Shown piece by piece: positions 33,009 through 44,394 of a DNA stretch of 45,037 nt. The position numbers and the translations under genes are program-made. The stretch's first letter is position 1; each line of letters opens with the position of its first letter. Origin of the DNA: Amanita rubescens (Eukaryota > Basidiomycota > Agaricomycetes > Agaricales > Amanitaceae); assembly GCA_015039365.1 (NCBI GenBank), contig WION01000427.1, positions 1 through 45,037 on the forward strand, read 5' to 3'. The notes under the pieces are model-generated. The model was not told the origin of the DNA and searched no databases. It saw only the letters and a list, made by a program, of their open reading frames with translations.

Positions 33009-33464
33009 TCGCAAGTGTGGACAATCCTTTTTGCATATTTTATCGAGCATTCTTTTTTCTTTGTTGTTCATCTGTACCAACACCAGATTGATTCGTATAC
33101 TAGCAAGCAACGAATGGAGCCTGGCTCAAGTGATAATCGACTCGGAGTCAGCTATCGCATTGAGTGAAATTCGTGCTGTTAACCATAAAGTCAGGTTGAG
33201 ATGAGTAAAAAAATCTTCAGCACGTTTACAGCGGGCAGGATTCGCGATCAGGGTTGAGCACAGCCACAATTCGTCAATGTCCTGGAAGACGACAATAAAT
33301 ACGGCGAACTCCGTTTATACCACAACAGCTTGCACTGCCCATTTGTTGTTTGCACGAAGCAGATTCTGGCTTCGAAACCGCACAACTGCAAACCCTTCTC
33401 ACAGAGTCTCTTTATCACGGCCTCTTTCTCTAATTGCACGACAACTCTCTTCGTCCGTAACGCC

Positions 33465-34229
33465 ATGGGAGACACTGTCTATGACATCAAAGTGCTCCAG
33501 GTGAGCGTCGACCCTTTAGACGAAGACGAAAGCCACTTTCGCATTCTGGTCGATGGTAAATTCGTCAAATATCTGACCATCGATGCGAAATTGTATAGTG
33601 TCGACGATATGTGCTTCGAGCCCTCCTTAATCTCCATCTTACCCCCTCTCCCGCCTGGTGACTGGAATACTGGCCGTATATCTCGGAATTGCGTAGACGG
33701 CCGCCCCCACTTTTCCGAGGTCACGAAACTCGAACTCCCAAGTATCTCACACCTCTGGCATCCCCTCCAAATCGACCACCTAGGACCTTCACATGGGAGA
33801 TAAACTCCGGTCCAATGTTTACGAAGCCAGCACTCCCCAGTTTGATCCTACCCATCGTAGTCAAATTTGCTCAATTCCCTTACGAAATACCTTACCTCGA
33901 TTCCGAAACTTCTGCATACCAATGGATCCAAAACCACCAAATCGGCCCCCGGTTTCTCGGGCACTTAACCGAGGAAGGTCGAGTTATTGGCTTCGCGATG
34001 GAGCATATCACTAGCTGCCGGCACGCTACGCCCGAGGATTTGGCTTCTGTGTCAGCAGGCGCTGTCGAAATTACACCGGTTGAGCATCAAGCATGGCGAC
34101 ATCAATAAACATAATTTTCTTATCCACGATGATCGAGCGACGCTGATTGATTTTGAGTCTGCGTTGCAAGTGCAACGATGCAAAGGTGCTGGAAGAGGAG
34201 TTTCGAGGGCTAGAGAAAGAGTTGAGTGA
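33465..34229 (+). pseudogene. Fungal kinase-like (PKL fold) gene, frame-broken
   Basis: Reading from the ATG at 33465 (MGDTVYDIKVLQV) the family is the fungal kinase-like group related to aminoglycoside and lipopolysaccharide kinases. Seen are 'VVKFAQFPYEIPYLDSETSA' (N-lobe Lys of VVKFA), 'GPRFLGHLTEEGRVIGFAME' and the catalytic loop 'IKHGDINKHNFLIHDD' with metal-binding 'LIDFESA'. At least three frame changes are needed (near 33770, 33855 and 34045) and no intron explains them. Homologues usually continue with an acidic C-terminal tail, here 'SRARERVE'. It is either a pseudogene or affected by the single-base sequence errors seen in CAND1. The substrate of the family is not known. Confidence 0.6.
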
Positions 34230-34671
34230 TATGTCGGGGAGAGGGGGCTGCCGGGTGGTCGAGAGCAGCTCAGAGAAGTGACCGTATCTAGTTGTATACA
34301 GAAATTACAGAGTGATCACTGATCGTGGCCGTTCATCGTCCATCAACCCTTATTGAAAATTAAAGTTTTGCTGCTTGCAAAATGTGAGGCTAAATTTAAA
34401 CATTGAGCAATGTGTTTTCATCAGATTTTGCAAGTGGCAAAAACCGGCCTCCCCAGCTGTGTCATGACATGATGATGATCACTGATGGCAATCATCGATC
34501 TCGTCATTGAACCCTAACACTACGACCTACCAGCGATTTCGATATGGGTTTCATTGTTTTGAAAAAGGGTTGCAAAGTCACCCTCTCTGTTTAGAACCTG
34601 GAAGGTTCGCGCGAAAATTGCCCTGATCTTGAACCCCCCCGGTAGAAGTTACAGACCACTTCGATGTAGAG
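34230..34671. other. Intergenic, nothing recognised
   Basis: Spacer between two genes that converge here (kinase-like on plus, HNH on minus). The phrase GTTACAGACCACT occurs twice near 34647-34683, overlapping the end of the HNH gene. No gene is visible. Confidence 0.45.
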
Positions 34672-36448
34672 TTACAGACCACTAGCGTCGTGACAAGTTG
34701 TCTTAGGAGCCATATAAGGATCTTCATATCCTACAGATGCTATGGTCAGAGAGAGATTGATATGATCCAACAGTCTGTACTTACGGCGAGTTCCGAACAT
34801 CATCGTCATTGCTGCGACAGCACGTTGCTTAGGATGAAGGAGCGGATCCTTCGCCCTTGCTGCAACCAGTCGAAACTCGGAGGCGGTCAAGCCATCTGCG
34901 TCGGGGGTCTCGGGAGGCTCCACTGCATCAAGATGATCTTCGCCGGGTGGCTCTGAACTGTCCTCCATTGTGCCAGAAGGAGAATTTTGCCCCAGAGAAG
35001 AAAACCGGTGGGCCACCGACAATGACTGTGCAGTCGTGTGGTGGCCCTGCTGGGAAACCTGCATGAATTGACTATGCCTATGCACGGCCACACCACTATA
35101 AGTCTGAGGCACGAAAAATATTGCGGTAACCAAATCGGACATCTGTTGTGCGAACCTCTGCACACGGGGACTAGCGGAGGAGCCATGATCTCGCATGAAC
35201 TGGTCCAACTTGTAATGCGCATTGATGACCATGGCGAGAGAAGAGAGAAGAGGCTTGTCAGAGGCGGAACGAAGATTTGGGACAATGAATGGATCGAGAG
35301 GTGCATGAGGCGGCGACGCTGAGCAGAGATGGTCTTCAACAGCAATCCAGTACGTCCAAGTGATCGACGACGTTGGCTGCGCAGTCTCTCCCCGGCGATA
35401 GAGGGTTCGATCTTGCGCAATGACAAGCGGCTGGCCATCTGGGAGCAACGCATGAGGGTGAAGGACGACAATCTCCCAATGCGGTTTGGCAAAAGGTGGC
35501 TGGGATATCTATAGACGAGCTGTCAGAGGCTCTACATAGGAACGACAAAGGAATAACACACACGTCTAGAGGGCGAACGTGACCTTCAGAGGAGTCATGT
35601 TTCGCCCAGTCTTCGTTAATCTTGCGTAAAGCCTCAAGCATCGCGCTGGCGTCGCTATCAGATGGTACAATGCAAAAAGTTCCGTAAATATCCCAGTGGA
35701 CATGAAGGGACGCCTCCACTGAAATATTCGTCAATTGATGGACGTTTCTGTGGGGTGGGCATACTCACGGAGAATTGCATTGGTAGGACTGTCCAATAAA
35801 AACTTATATACCTGAAGGATCTTGAAGTTTTTGCCTGGCTAAGGAGATCTTCCTGGAAGGGGTGTCAAACCATTGAACGAGACGCGGAACAACAGACTTC
35901 ACCACCAGCCTCTTTCGCTCTGGATCCCTACGAACGGGATTGATTATGTGGGCAGCTTGAAGATCGGCAGAGGCAGAGCCTGTGAAGAAAGACCGCTGAT
36001 CGCAGGCAAGAAGTCGATGTCGAAGGCTCTTGTCTTCCGGAGACTCAGGAGACCATTCACTATCTGACCTTGTTGTCTCGGACGGCGGGGCAAGTGCTCG
36101 AAGAATGGCATCAGATCCAGGTCCTATGTGCGGGTTTGGAGGAAGCTTTTTGACGGGCGATATGAACACTCGGAACTGCTGGGCATCGTCGTCGAAACCG
36201 AGGAGAGACATATCATTTGGAACTATTTTTGGAACCGGTACATACGCGTTCGGACGCGTTACTTGAATCTCGCACTGCTCTTGCCGCTGCACCGTCCTCG
36301 CCACCGCTTTGAGCTCGCCACGATACATCACTGATCTGCCACCAAGTCTTGCCGTTCTAGCTGAAGGTACTATACACGCCAAAGGCTTTGAGGTCTCAAT
36401 GGCAACTTCGCACACCAGGTAAATCATATTATCTTTATATAGGGGCAC
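34672..36448 (-). CDS. HNH_2-type endonuclease domain protein, second gene
   Basis: The minus-strand product contains 'SADLQAAHIINPVRRDPERK', then 'LLDSPTNAIL' and, after an intron with a GTGAGT donor near 35771, 'EASLHVHWDIYGTFCIVPSD'. These are the AHI...N...H..WD elements of the fungal HNH_2 domain. The N-terminal 110 residues ('SVMYRGELKAVARTVQRQEQ') and the long C-terminal part to 'APKTTCHDASGL' have no recognised domain; the C-terminus is rich in Pro, Ser and acidic residues around 'SSEPPGEDHLDAVEPPETP'. The stop is at 34672-34674. The ATG at 36448 is the first in frame, but a later Met is possible. A frame change near 35820-35840, just before 'KILQVYKFLLDSP', suggests one extra base or an unseen intron. 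It is similar in class to the 4.1-kb gene but not a recent copy. Confidence 0.65.
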
Positions 36449-37602
36449 CTAGACTAATTTCCTATAGAGTTCACATATAGTGGGTTCACTGATCTGGTAA
36501 AGCGGATCCGAAACGACAACATCATCATCATAAACAATGTTTCGCTAGCGAATTTCAACCGAATTTCCTCGGAAAGGGAGAAAAAGGGTTTGGGGTTCCG
36601 GAAACAATTTGTTGAGTATGTCGACAATGTTTTGTTGCTTCAGTCCGATTGAACAGTGGATCACCAGCGCCGTAATCATGGAGAAGCTGAGGGTCGTAGA
36701 ACGCACAAGTTTAATGTATGAATCAATGTTAGCAATGTATTTGCGTACCCATCAACAAAGTAGGAATGGTTGGTGGCAGAATGTTCTCTTGGGGATCAGG
36801 ACGGGTCATTCAATAATTCTGGATGTCAGTTTGGAACGGAGTCTTTCGTTCTATCACAGAATTTGCGACATCCGGAACAGATTAGTAGAGGGTGAGACAT
36901 GACCTGCCACACTTTCCACTCGGTGGATGATCAGGAAGCCCCTGTGCCTGTGATCAGCGTGCGACGTGACGAGGCAACCCAACCGTGACGGTGAGCGCCC
37001 GTTGCCCTGACTGGTGTGAGCGACCAACGCGCAGCCTCGGGTCGGGAGCGAAGCCCGGGAATGGAGGTGCCCCCCGGGTCCAGTACAAACACATTGAATT
37101 TCACCAAATCAGAGCGATCCCGAGCTAAGCATGCGTGGGAGCCGACCGAGAGAGAGCCTGGAGGCAGACACGTGGCAATAGATGACACTACGATTGCCTA
37201 GTCTTCTGTAATGCGAGTATTCGGTCGACATAAAGGAAAATAAGGATATGTTTGGACAATCATCGTGGATGCACAAGAGTTGATACGACGATTGCCTAGC
37301 CTTCTGTAGCATCCGTATCAGGACGACGTTGACGTGAAAGCAGAGTTGAGGGGAAAATGCGTACACGTTCCTGCACAACGAACGGCGTAAGGAACGGATG
37401 AGACATGGAGTTGCGGACGTAGGAGCATAATGTTTTCAGCATAGTGCGCAGAGCAGGTAAAGCACAGGTTAGTGGAATTGCACGTGACTTGGTTTGTTTG
37501 GGTTCGATGTCTGCTAGACAGTTTGTGTCAGTGTCACTTTCGCTGTCCCACTGGTATATCATGCTCATTGTCAGCGATTTTTTTTACTGACGTGTCTTAT
37601 AG
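36449..37602. other. Intergenic with two copies of a short diverged repeat
   Basis: No supportable gene. ACGATTGCCTAG(T/C)CTTCTGTA occurs at about 37190 and again at 37289, each followed by a GTAT-CGAC stretch, making two diverged copies of a roughly 98-bp unit. A GC-rich stretch at 36960-37090 has no clear coding frame. Confidence 0.4.
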
Positions 37603-37938
37603 ATGGCCAAGAGAAGGTTCTATATAAAGGGATATAAGCTTGATCCAGAGAAAATACGCCAAACTTTCAGTAGAAAGCCTGATCTTCCAGAAGAGACCTG
37701 TGACATCTATTGGTATCAGCCGATTGTTGATTACATCCCAGGTGATGCCTATAGATACGTTGGAAGTGGAATTGAGCCCGATGGTCATCACAACTTGGTA
37801 CTTGTTCTTGACGATGGGAATGATGAGGTGGCATTGAAGAAAACCGATGTCGACCTCCCTGAATCGCTCCCCAAGCAGGTGCTACAAGTTTTAACGCCTG
37901 GTGTCTGGGAGTCTGTCGACGATCCACGATTTGGATGA
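37603..37938 (+). CDS. Small hypothetical protein, 111 residues
   Basis: A single open exon from ATG 37603 (MAKRRFYIKGYKLDPEKIR) to a TGA, with a polar composition and 'CDIYWYQPIVDYIPGDAYRY' and 'NLVLVLDDGNDEVALKK' in the middle. No signal peptide or membrane helix. The stretch before the ATG (TTTTTTTTACTGACGTGTCTTATAG) looks like a branch point and acceptor, so this may be the last exon of a longer gene. I recognise no domain. Confidence 0.5.
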   Translation: MAKRRFYIKGYKLDPEKIRQTFSRKPDLPEETCDIYWYQPIVDYIPGDAYRYVGSGIEPDGHHNLVLVLDDGNDEVALKKTDVDLPESLPKQVLQVLTPGVWESVDDPRFG

Positions 37939-38643
37939 AGGAGAAAGGTTCTCATCTACTCAGCCTCCTTTGCGCATATGTATATATACGAAAGTAGGGC
38001 TTCTGTACTTCGCTTTTGACATCCTCTTACACTGATATTAATTGGGCCTACAAAATAGCCGAGCCTACGAGAATTAACAGTGTGGAACAAAAACCGATGC
38101 AAAGACGCACGTCTTTACCGCAGCGCATGGTATTGCAATTGTGCTATTCCCAGAGTTCGGCCCCGCTTGCCCATGAGTTACACCAGGTTACACCGTGTAC
38201 CCAGCAAATAGAAGCATGCCAGGACAACGTGGTTAGGCACAAAGGCATCAAAGCATCACCTCTCGAAGATTGAAAATTAATCCTTATCAGTCAATTATCT
38301 GAAGCTGCGGACTAATACTTAGATGCGGTCATGAATCACATGATGGCAAGACGGAGTTTGATTCTATAGATAGCTTGATGGCCGGAAAAAAACACTTCCG
38401 CTCCTTCCAAGAAATACCTTCCACACTGTGCTGATGGTGACGCCGATGTTGAGCAGTCGAACAGACGTGCTGGACGTTGTTCATTCTATAAAGGCTATTA
38501 ACCACGGATAGAGGATGATGGGATTTGGGGTATGCGCCAGTGCGAGGCGTGTTGACGTGCACCAAGATCACGTCCATCGTAAGTATGGCCAGCCTTTAAC
38601 TAGCACGCTCTAACATAACTTCAGGTCACTCCTCGTATCCGTG
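37939..38643. other. Intergenic, possible 5' exon of the next gene
   Basis: No complete gene. A GTAAGT donor at 38579 and a TTCAG acceptor at about 38626 suggest a short upstream intron of the PD-(D/E)XK-like gene, possibly in its 5' leader. Confidence 0.35.
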
Positions 38644-39332
38644 ATGCCCCCAAGCCCTGCATACTGGCAGAATGTTGCTTTAAAGGCCGTCATCGGCACT
38701 CCACGCGAAGACATCGTGTACGCCGTATTTACTGAGTTTCTGACGGCGCATAAAAATCCCCAAGAACGCTTTGTCATTTATCCTCAGTTATCGTTGAAAT
38801 GGAAACCAGATGACCCACAAGACAAACGGTCAGAAGTTCCTGATGTTGGTATCGGGAACTTTACTCTCCCCAGCACAACACCACCCTTCATGCTACGCTT
38901 TGGTGTGGAAGCCAAAAGGGCTGTCCAAGCGATGCATCTGTTACCGTCTCCACAATCCCTCCTCGGGAACCCGAAGTCCTTGTGGCATTTCATCGACTCT
39001 TCTTCCAGGCAAAGAATCAAGCAAAGGCGGCTATCAAGAACCATTACCCTATTAATGGTAACACAGTTGATTGGATTTTGCTTGTTGGCCCTTACTGGAG
39101 GGCATGCACATTCGGGCCGTTCTCAGAGGCCGAGCTCACTGTCCGCGGCCACAAGCAAACCGAAAGCGCTGATTTCATCGAAACATTAGAAGAACAAGCC
39201 AGAATTAAAACTCCTCCTCTCGCATTACCGAACCTATTTCTCCTATCCACCACTGATTCTCACCACCATCTGCAGGCACTCCTCGCTGCAACTGATGCTG
39301 CGGCCACGGCGCTTAACAATCAGCTGATGTAG
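38644..39332 (+). CDS. PD-(D/E)XK nuclease-like basidiomycete protein, one frameshift
   Basis: The first part reads 'MPPSPAYWQNVALKAVIGTP' and continues through 'SEVPDVGIGNFTLP' and 'MLRFGVEAKRAV'. PD, about 18 residues, then ExK fits the catalytic pattern of PD-(D/E)XK nucleases. Near 38970 the frame changes and the family-like sequence continues as 'VAFHRLFFQAKNQAKAAIKN', 'NTVDWILLVGPYWRACTFGP' and 'TESADFIETLEEQARIK', ending 'ATALNNQLM'. No intron explains the change; a single-base error or mutation does. Total length is about 228 residues. I know of no characterised function; the nuclease reading is inferred from the motif. Confidence 0.5.
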
Positions 39333-40066
39333 CCTGTACATACTTTCATGCAATCACCAGTGATGTTCAATTCAGTACAAATCCTCATGTAGAGCTTTTA
39401 TGTCTACGAGAGTGTCGGACCGACGTTAAAATTGTATTACTGAATATTGACGCGCTTATCTCACACTAGCTCTCTTCCCGACTCGTTCCATATATTGTGG
39501 ATTCTTGGATTCGGCGAATCAAGAAAGGACAAATACGATGCCTGGAGTGGGAGGTTGTCGTGGGTATGTTTGGACTTCGTCGCTAACCTCGTCCTTGAAC
39601 AAGACAAGGTATGTATCTGCCTTCCCAGAGGGCAAGAGCAAGGGCATGCTTGGGGAATTATTGACATCTTGTTTGTGAAGATCTCTGGTGGATGAACATG
39701 TATGCATTTTGATACAAGTGCTCCATAAATGCTTTCTTGACTTAAGTTGACGCCGTCATCTCCTTCATCTGCAAATGTGACGGTCTCCGTTCTCTTTCCC
39801 TAACAAAGAACTGCAGATACGGAGGCTCTGAATCCGAGCAAGGGATACGCCGTATGGGACCAACTCTGAGTCGTGGGTGAGTTTCAAATACACGCAACTC
39901 ATTGATCGCGTTGCGTTTTGTGTTACTCTACAAACATTTTCTTCAACAATTAACATCACTGGATTACACCAGTATCAAGTCCATGTAAGTAAAACAAGTT
40001 CGAACTCAGTCAAAAAAAAAAAGTCCAAAGGTTTCGACAAGCTTGTGAACAAAAGTTACCAGCCCC
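39333..40066. other. Intergenic
   Basis: An 82-codon plus-strand ORF at 39447-39695 has no recognised feature. A run of ten or more A at about 40009 precedes the 3' end of the convergent minus-strand gene. Nothing else is supportable. Confidence 0.4.
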
Positions 40067-42064
40067 TTAAGAGTACTGGGTCCAATCAGCAAAATTCTTG
40101 TAAGGAACGTTGCCAGTGGGGAAAGCGGTCCAATCCTTAATGATGGTCCATCTGCCGGTGACGTAGCTCACGCTTTTTCAAGTCAGGCAAATTCCATAAA
40201 TTCATTTGGTATGACTTACCCGGACGGCCAAATTGGAGAAGGGAGCCCAGCAAGAGCACCGTAGAACGCGTCAATGTAGTTTTGCTGACTCGCTACGCCG
40301 TTCTTCCCGATAGTGTTGAAGACCTCGAATTAATAGTTTAAAATCAAATGGAAAGCGCTGGAAAAAGGTTAATCACCGATTCAGTTAATCGAGGCCAGAA
40401 TTGCGGGTCGGTATTTCTGCCTTCGGTGTTCTTGGCACAGGAGATACCGTTACCAAATGCCTTCACGCCACCATTATCTGTGGTGAGATGAATGTAAAGA
40501 GCACATAAGGATAAAGTTGATGCTACGTACAGCATGTAGCGGCCAAGACGCAATTACGATCGGCGTAGGGGTTCGTAAGGATGGTCTGATTAGCTATATT
40601 AATATCATGAAAAAAGGAGTCTAGTGAACCGCGACGCACAGAAGAGTTAAGGCAAACATTGAAAAGCTGCGCGCAACTTTGGCTTGGGTCCGTGGGGCAC
40701 GTGCAAGTAGTACTCGTAAGAGCCACATGCGAGTATTTGAGCAAATCTGACAAGTTCTTCTGAGGAACTTGACCGCTCAAGCAAAAGTTTGTCCACCTAA
40801 ACGACAGCATCATCAATTCTGAAAGAAGCGGGTTCATAGCACGTTATCCACTTACGCGACAATGATTGTCCAGGTACGCGTAACGAATTCAATACTTGAA
40901 AAGAAAGTGTCAAGGACCAAAAAATTTAGTGGGTGAAGCCACATACGTCGAAGGCCAACGGACGGCGCTCGTTCCAATGGCCGAAAGCTGCCCGTAAGTG
41001 AAATCGACGAAATTCTGCTGCGTGTATGGGGGAGGGTTCGCGACCGGCAAATCAAAGGAAAGGGCCGGGAGATTATTGCTCGCAGGAACGCTGTTGCTAG
41101 TCCCAAAGTTGAGGTTGTACCGACAGGTGACGGCTTCAAGGAACGAATCAATGCCGTCCTGCCAGTTCAGTCCAGCCGCTACGCAGGATTTGATGGAGAA
41201 GGGATTGGAAATTGCGTTCTGAGAGTGCGTCGTCAGTGTCTATTTGAAAAGATCAAATGAAGGTCAACATACTTTATCCTTGGCGCATGTAACCGTCAAG
41301 TCCATCGTATATGGGTAATAAGTCAACGGGCAATTCTTAATAATGCCGCAAGTGGTAGATGGCCCTTGAACGGAGCTGAACCATTGGAACCAGTCGATGA
41401 GATTTCCCTCGGGTATCTTTCCAGTTGAACAAAAGCCAGTCCATGCCAAAATGATATCAAAGCTCATCTTCACGAAAGCGATGTCAATCCTGTGCGTTCT
41501 TTAGTTGCCGCATATATCGAGGTTAGAGATACTCCACTCACAAGGCGGTCACGTTGGAATTTGTAGTAGAGACGACGCCGGTGTACCACTTCGCATAGGA
41601 TTCGTAAGTAGCGCTGCCGTTAACGAGCATTTGAGAAGCAATCTGGCCGTAGGGTCTTAGTATATGCAAGGCAGTTTGCAACCAGTCATACCGAACCATT
41701 GACGCGAGGAATGTTTGCACTCCTAGGCGGATTTCCAGTAGGGCCAGAAACGCGACAGAAGAGAACAGAAAGGAAAGAATCTGGGTTGGTGGGATAACAC
41801 GAGGCGGCCGCGACACAAGCTTCGTTGCTATATGGATCCGATTTATTTTGCTATACGACGATGGATATTGATACAAAGCTAGAAAACTTGAATACGTACC
41901 AACGTATTGACGCATTGATCGAAAACGGTGGCGCAACTGGCGTCAGCAGGATCTAGTCCACAAGCACCGGGAGGTGACACCACAGGTGGAAACCCTCCCG
42001 TGGCAGCAACGCTGGTGATACTGAGTAGAAGAGTCGATAGCGCGAGGAACCAAGAGGGAACCAT
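40067..42064 (-). CDS. Secreted protein with an internal duplication
   Basis: ATG at 42062-42064 opens a signal peptide ('MVPSWFLALSTLLLSITSVA' before 'ATGG'), then a Cys-containing start ('ACGLDPADASCATVFDQC'). Two similar modules follow. The first has 'LAWTGFCSTGKIPEGNLID' and ends 'QQNFVDFTYGQLSAIGTSAV'. The second has 'FRWTNFCLSGQVPQKNLSD' and ends 'SQQNYIDAFYGALAGLPSP'. The C-terminus is 'PYKNFADWTQYS' with a TAA at 40067-40069. The spacing of Cys residues suggests disulfides. There are about ten exons; several inner boundaries are uncertain. It is most likely an extracellular or cell-wall protein. I do not recognise the family. Confidence 0.6.
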
Positions 42065-42911
42065 GGTGTGGAATGAAGGATGGGATGGGCGGGTATTTAT
42101 ATTATATCCGAGAAGGACGTTATGACATCCGCGCGATGGCCAAGTGACCAATTGTGCACTCCATCTAAGCGTAGGAAAGCGGGGTACCCTTTGCCGATGT
42201 GGGGACAAAGGGAGACTGGTGCTTGTGGTAGTAGTCATCTTGTTCACAAGGGTGGGTATTTGCGGTCATGAACAGTTAATAACTTCGCCATTTGTGCCTG
42301 GAACGGACGACGATGACATGACAGCCCCTTATGCCATCCCCTAGCTTTTGGATCCTACACGGAAACGAGACAACGCGTCGCGGATATGACTTGCAGGGGT
42401 GCGCAAATGCGGGACTCTTTAGTTCTCTCGCATGTCATGGGTGGTGCGACATGAGTCACGTTCCCCGTTCAGCAGATCCCTACCAAAATGATGGCATGTC
42501 TATCAAGAGACAAGTTTCGGATCATGTTGAGCAAGCTAGAAGACCTGCGCTTACTCGCTAGCTGGACTATGCTTTGCTTCAGGATCCGCTGTCGATGTCA
42601 CAGATTTTGTTTCTATCGTGCTATTGCGTTCGCTGAGACAAGCAGTGTTGCCTTAGTTATATATAATAGAGAGAGAGAGGGAGGGACAATAAACCACATG
42701 ATTGGAGTTACGGTCAGGGAAGACCGGTCCGCTGTTCATGGGAGTTAGAGTGTGGGATAGTTAGTGCATGGGAGGTGGGTTGCTGAGGATACGCGGGTTG
42801 CATGGTGGCGCACGTTTGGACTGAAGAGCGTGTGAATATCATGACCCTAGTTCAAGTTGAATATTTAAGTTCGCACGAACGTCTCTCTCTTCTTCTACAT
42901 ATCAACCACCC
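42065..42911. other. Intergenic with a short GA microsatellite
   Basis: A GA-rich run (AGAGAGAGAGGGAGGG) lies at about 42669-42684. Near 42862 ATATTTAA and a CT-rich leader (CTCTCTCTTCTTCTAC) precede an ATG at 42912, which looks like a fungal promoter. Other ORFs here are unsupported. Confidence 0.4.
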
Positions 42912-43289
42912 ATGGTAAGTACTTTCAGTCAGCGACAGCCCTATCGGTGTCAACGGTGCATAGCACCGCGGCCGCGGCCGTGAGATGAGTACGTCTCCAG
43001 CACGCGTCCTGAAGTCTTGGCCTCTGAGGGTTCGTAGTCACGCACCATACGGCCACGCCGGGTGCATCCCAGTGATGCTAGTTGTGGAAAGTTTTATTGC
43101 TTCAAGCAACACTCCGAGGATACCTGGACTCCGTTCTATGGTCGGACGTGTCAGCAGCACTCTTTCTGCGACTATAATCAGACCTCGCGTCATTTGCTCG
43201 GTCAACGTCTCTGGATGGGCCATGTCCTGGGGTGTGAACTCACCTGTGGTATCCAGCATGGTCAAAAGAGATCTTTCTCCTCTAGTTAA
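42912..43289 (+). CDS. Possible small cysteine-rich protein (uncertain)
   Basis: The ATG at 42912 follows a TATA-like box and pyrimidine leader and is directly followed by a consensus donor (GTAAGT). Downstream a frame reads 'HPSDASCGKFYCFKQHSED', 'TWTPFYGRTCQQHSFCDYN' and 'MGHVLGCELTCGIQHGQKR', with seven Cys in about 70 residues, ending 43289. A TAG acceptor near 43038 would join them but leaves one codon in exon 1. No signal peptide can be read. A longer ORF in another frame (42985-43371) competes. Low confidence. Confidence 0.25.
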
Positions 43290-44394
43290 GCTGCATAAGC
43301 AAATATGTTGGGGGCCTGGAACAACATACGAGGGGCTGTTTCCATCTCATTACATGATGCAGGATTGCTGACACTTGATAGTGCAATTCTGCAGCACACC
43401 GATTACTGACAAACCTTACAACACATTTGACCTGCCGCTTGTACAGACGATGAACGTGAAAGGTTAATGAGATATTCCGGGTGCTCTCAATGCACGTACT
43501 GTTCGTTTGGCCAAGAGTACGTGTGACGGCTCGCTGTTTCATTTGTCCTGGGTGGGCTCTACAAGTGATCGCATGGCAAGGTCAGCCTAGGTTTTTTTTT
43601 CCTGATGATTACCACTGACGTCGTGCATACAGTTCAAAACATAAAACCGGTGCTCAGAGGTGCACTTTAAGGCACGAACGCGCTGTTTGCCACCAATAAC
43701 CGATGGAGTCATGGGCACTATCAGCATGCATAAAGCGATTGAAAGGTATTCTGGGAGAGGCAGCACGGAAGGCCAGAAACTTCAATCAGAACGTGTTCAA
43801 TGAGAAAATGGATACAATACTGCAATAGTACCAGTTTGCGTTCAACTTTGACCCTCGGATCATTACGTTGTTCAGGAATTTGACGAGATCTGCTATAATT
43901 GAGATTCCAGGAACGTTCTAAATATGACGTTGAACATATTTTGGGCCCGTACCTACGTCGACGGTTTATTTCTGACCCAATTACATCACGATCTATCTTG
44001 ACTAGAGCGTATCCATATATAACTGCACCTCCTATAAGCGGCTTAGTTACCACTTGACATGTTGCTGTTGCAACAAACCAAGATGGTATATCTCTTGGTT
44101 GACAGCGGATCGCTCGATTTAGCTCGATACTATGAACACCGAAATTCATCTTCGAATGAGAGTCCTGGCCTTCGATGTGGGCTATACGATATTTAAACGT
44201 GTCATGGCACTACCGCCCAGATTGATAAAGAATGATCGAGATCGTTGAATTGGCGCAGGCGCAATATAACTCGGCTAATCTAATCTAATTCGTCAAGCTC
44301 GTCACACTATCTTGTTCCTAAACTATCCCAATTGCGGTTTTCAAAGTCATAAAAAGACCTTGCGCGTACTTTTGCTGGCTGGTGTTCAGGATCC
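43290..44394. other. Intergenic, nothing certain
   Basis: A 142-codon minus-strand ORF at 43721-44149 has no domain, signal peptide or intron structure and I do not support it. No repeat or RNA gene is recognised. Confidence 0.4.

Noticed and set aside
37010..37200. 61-codon ORF in the GC-rich stretch, possible gene
   Set aside because: No start context, domain or splice signals, and a competing open frame lies on the other strand.
43721..44149. 142-codon minus-strand ORF
   Set aside because: No domain, no signal peptide, no splice signals and unusual composition; likely a chance ORF.
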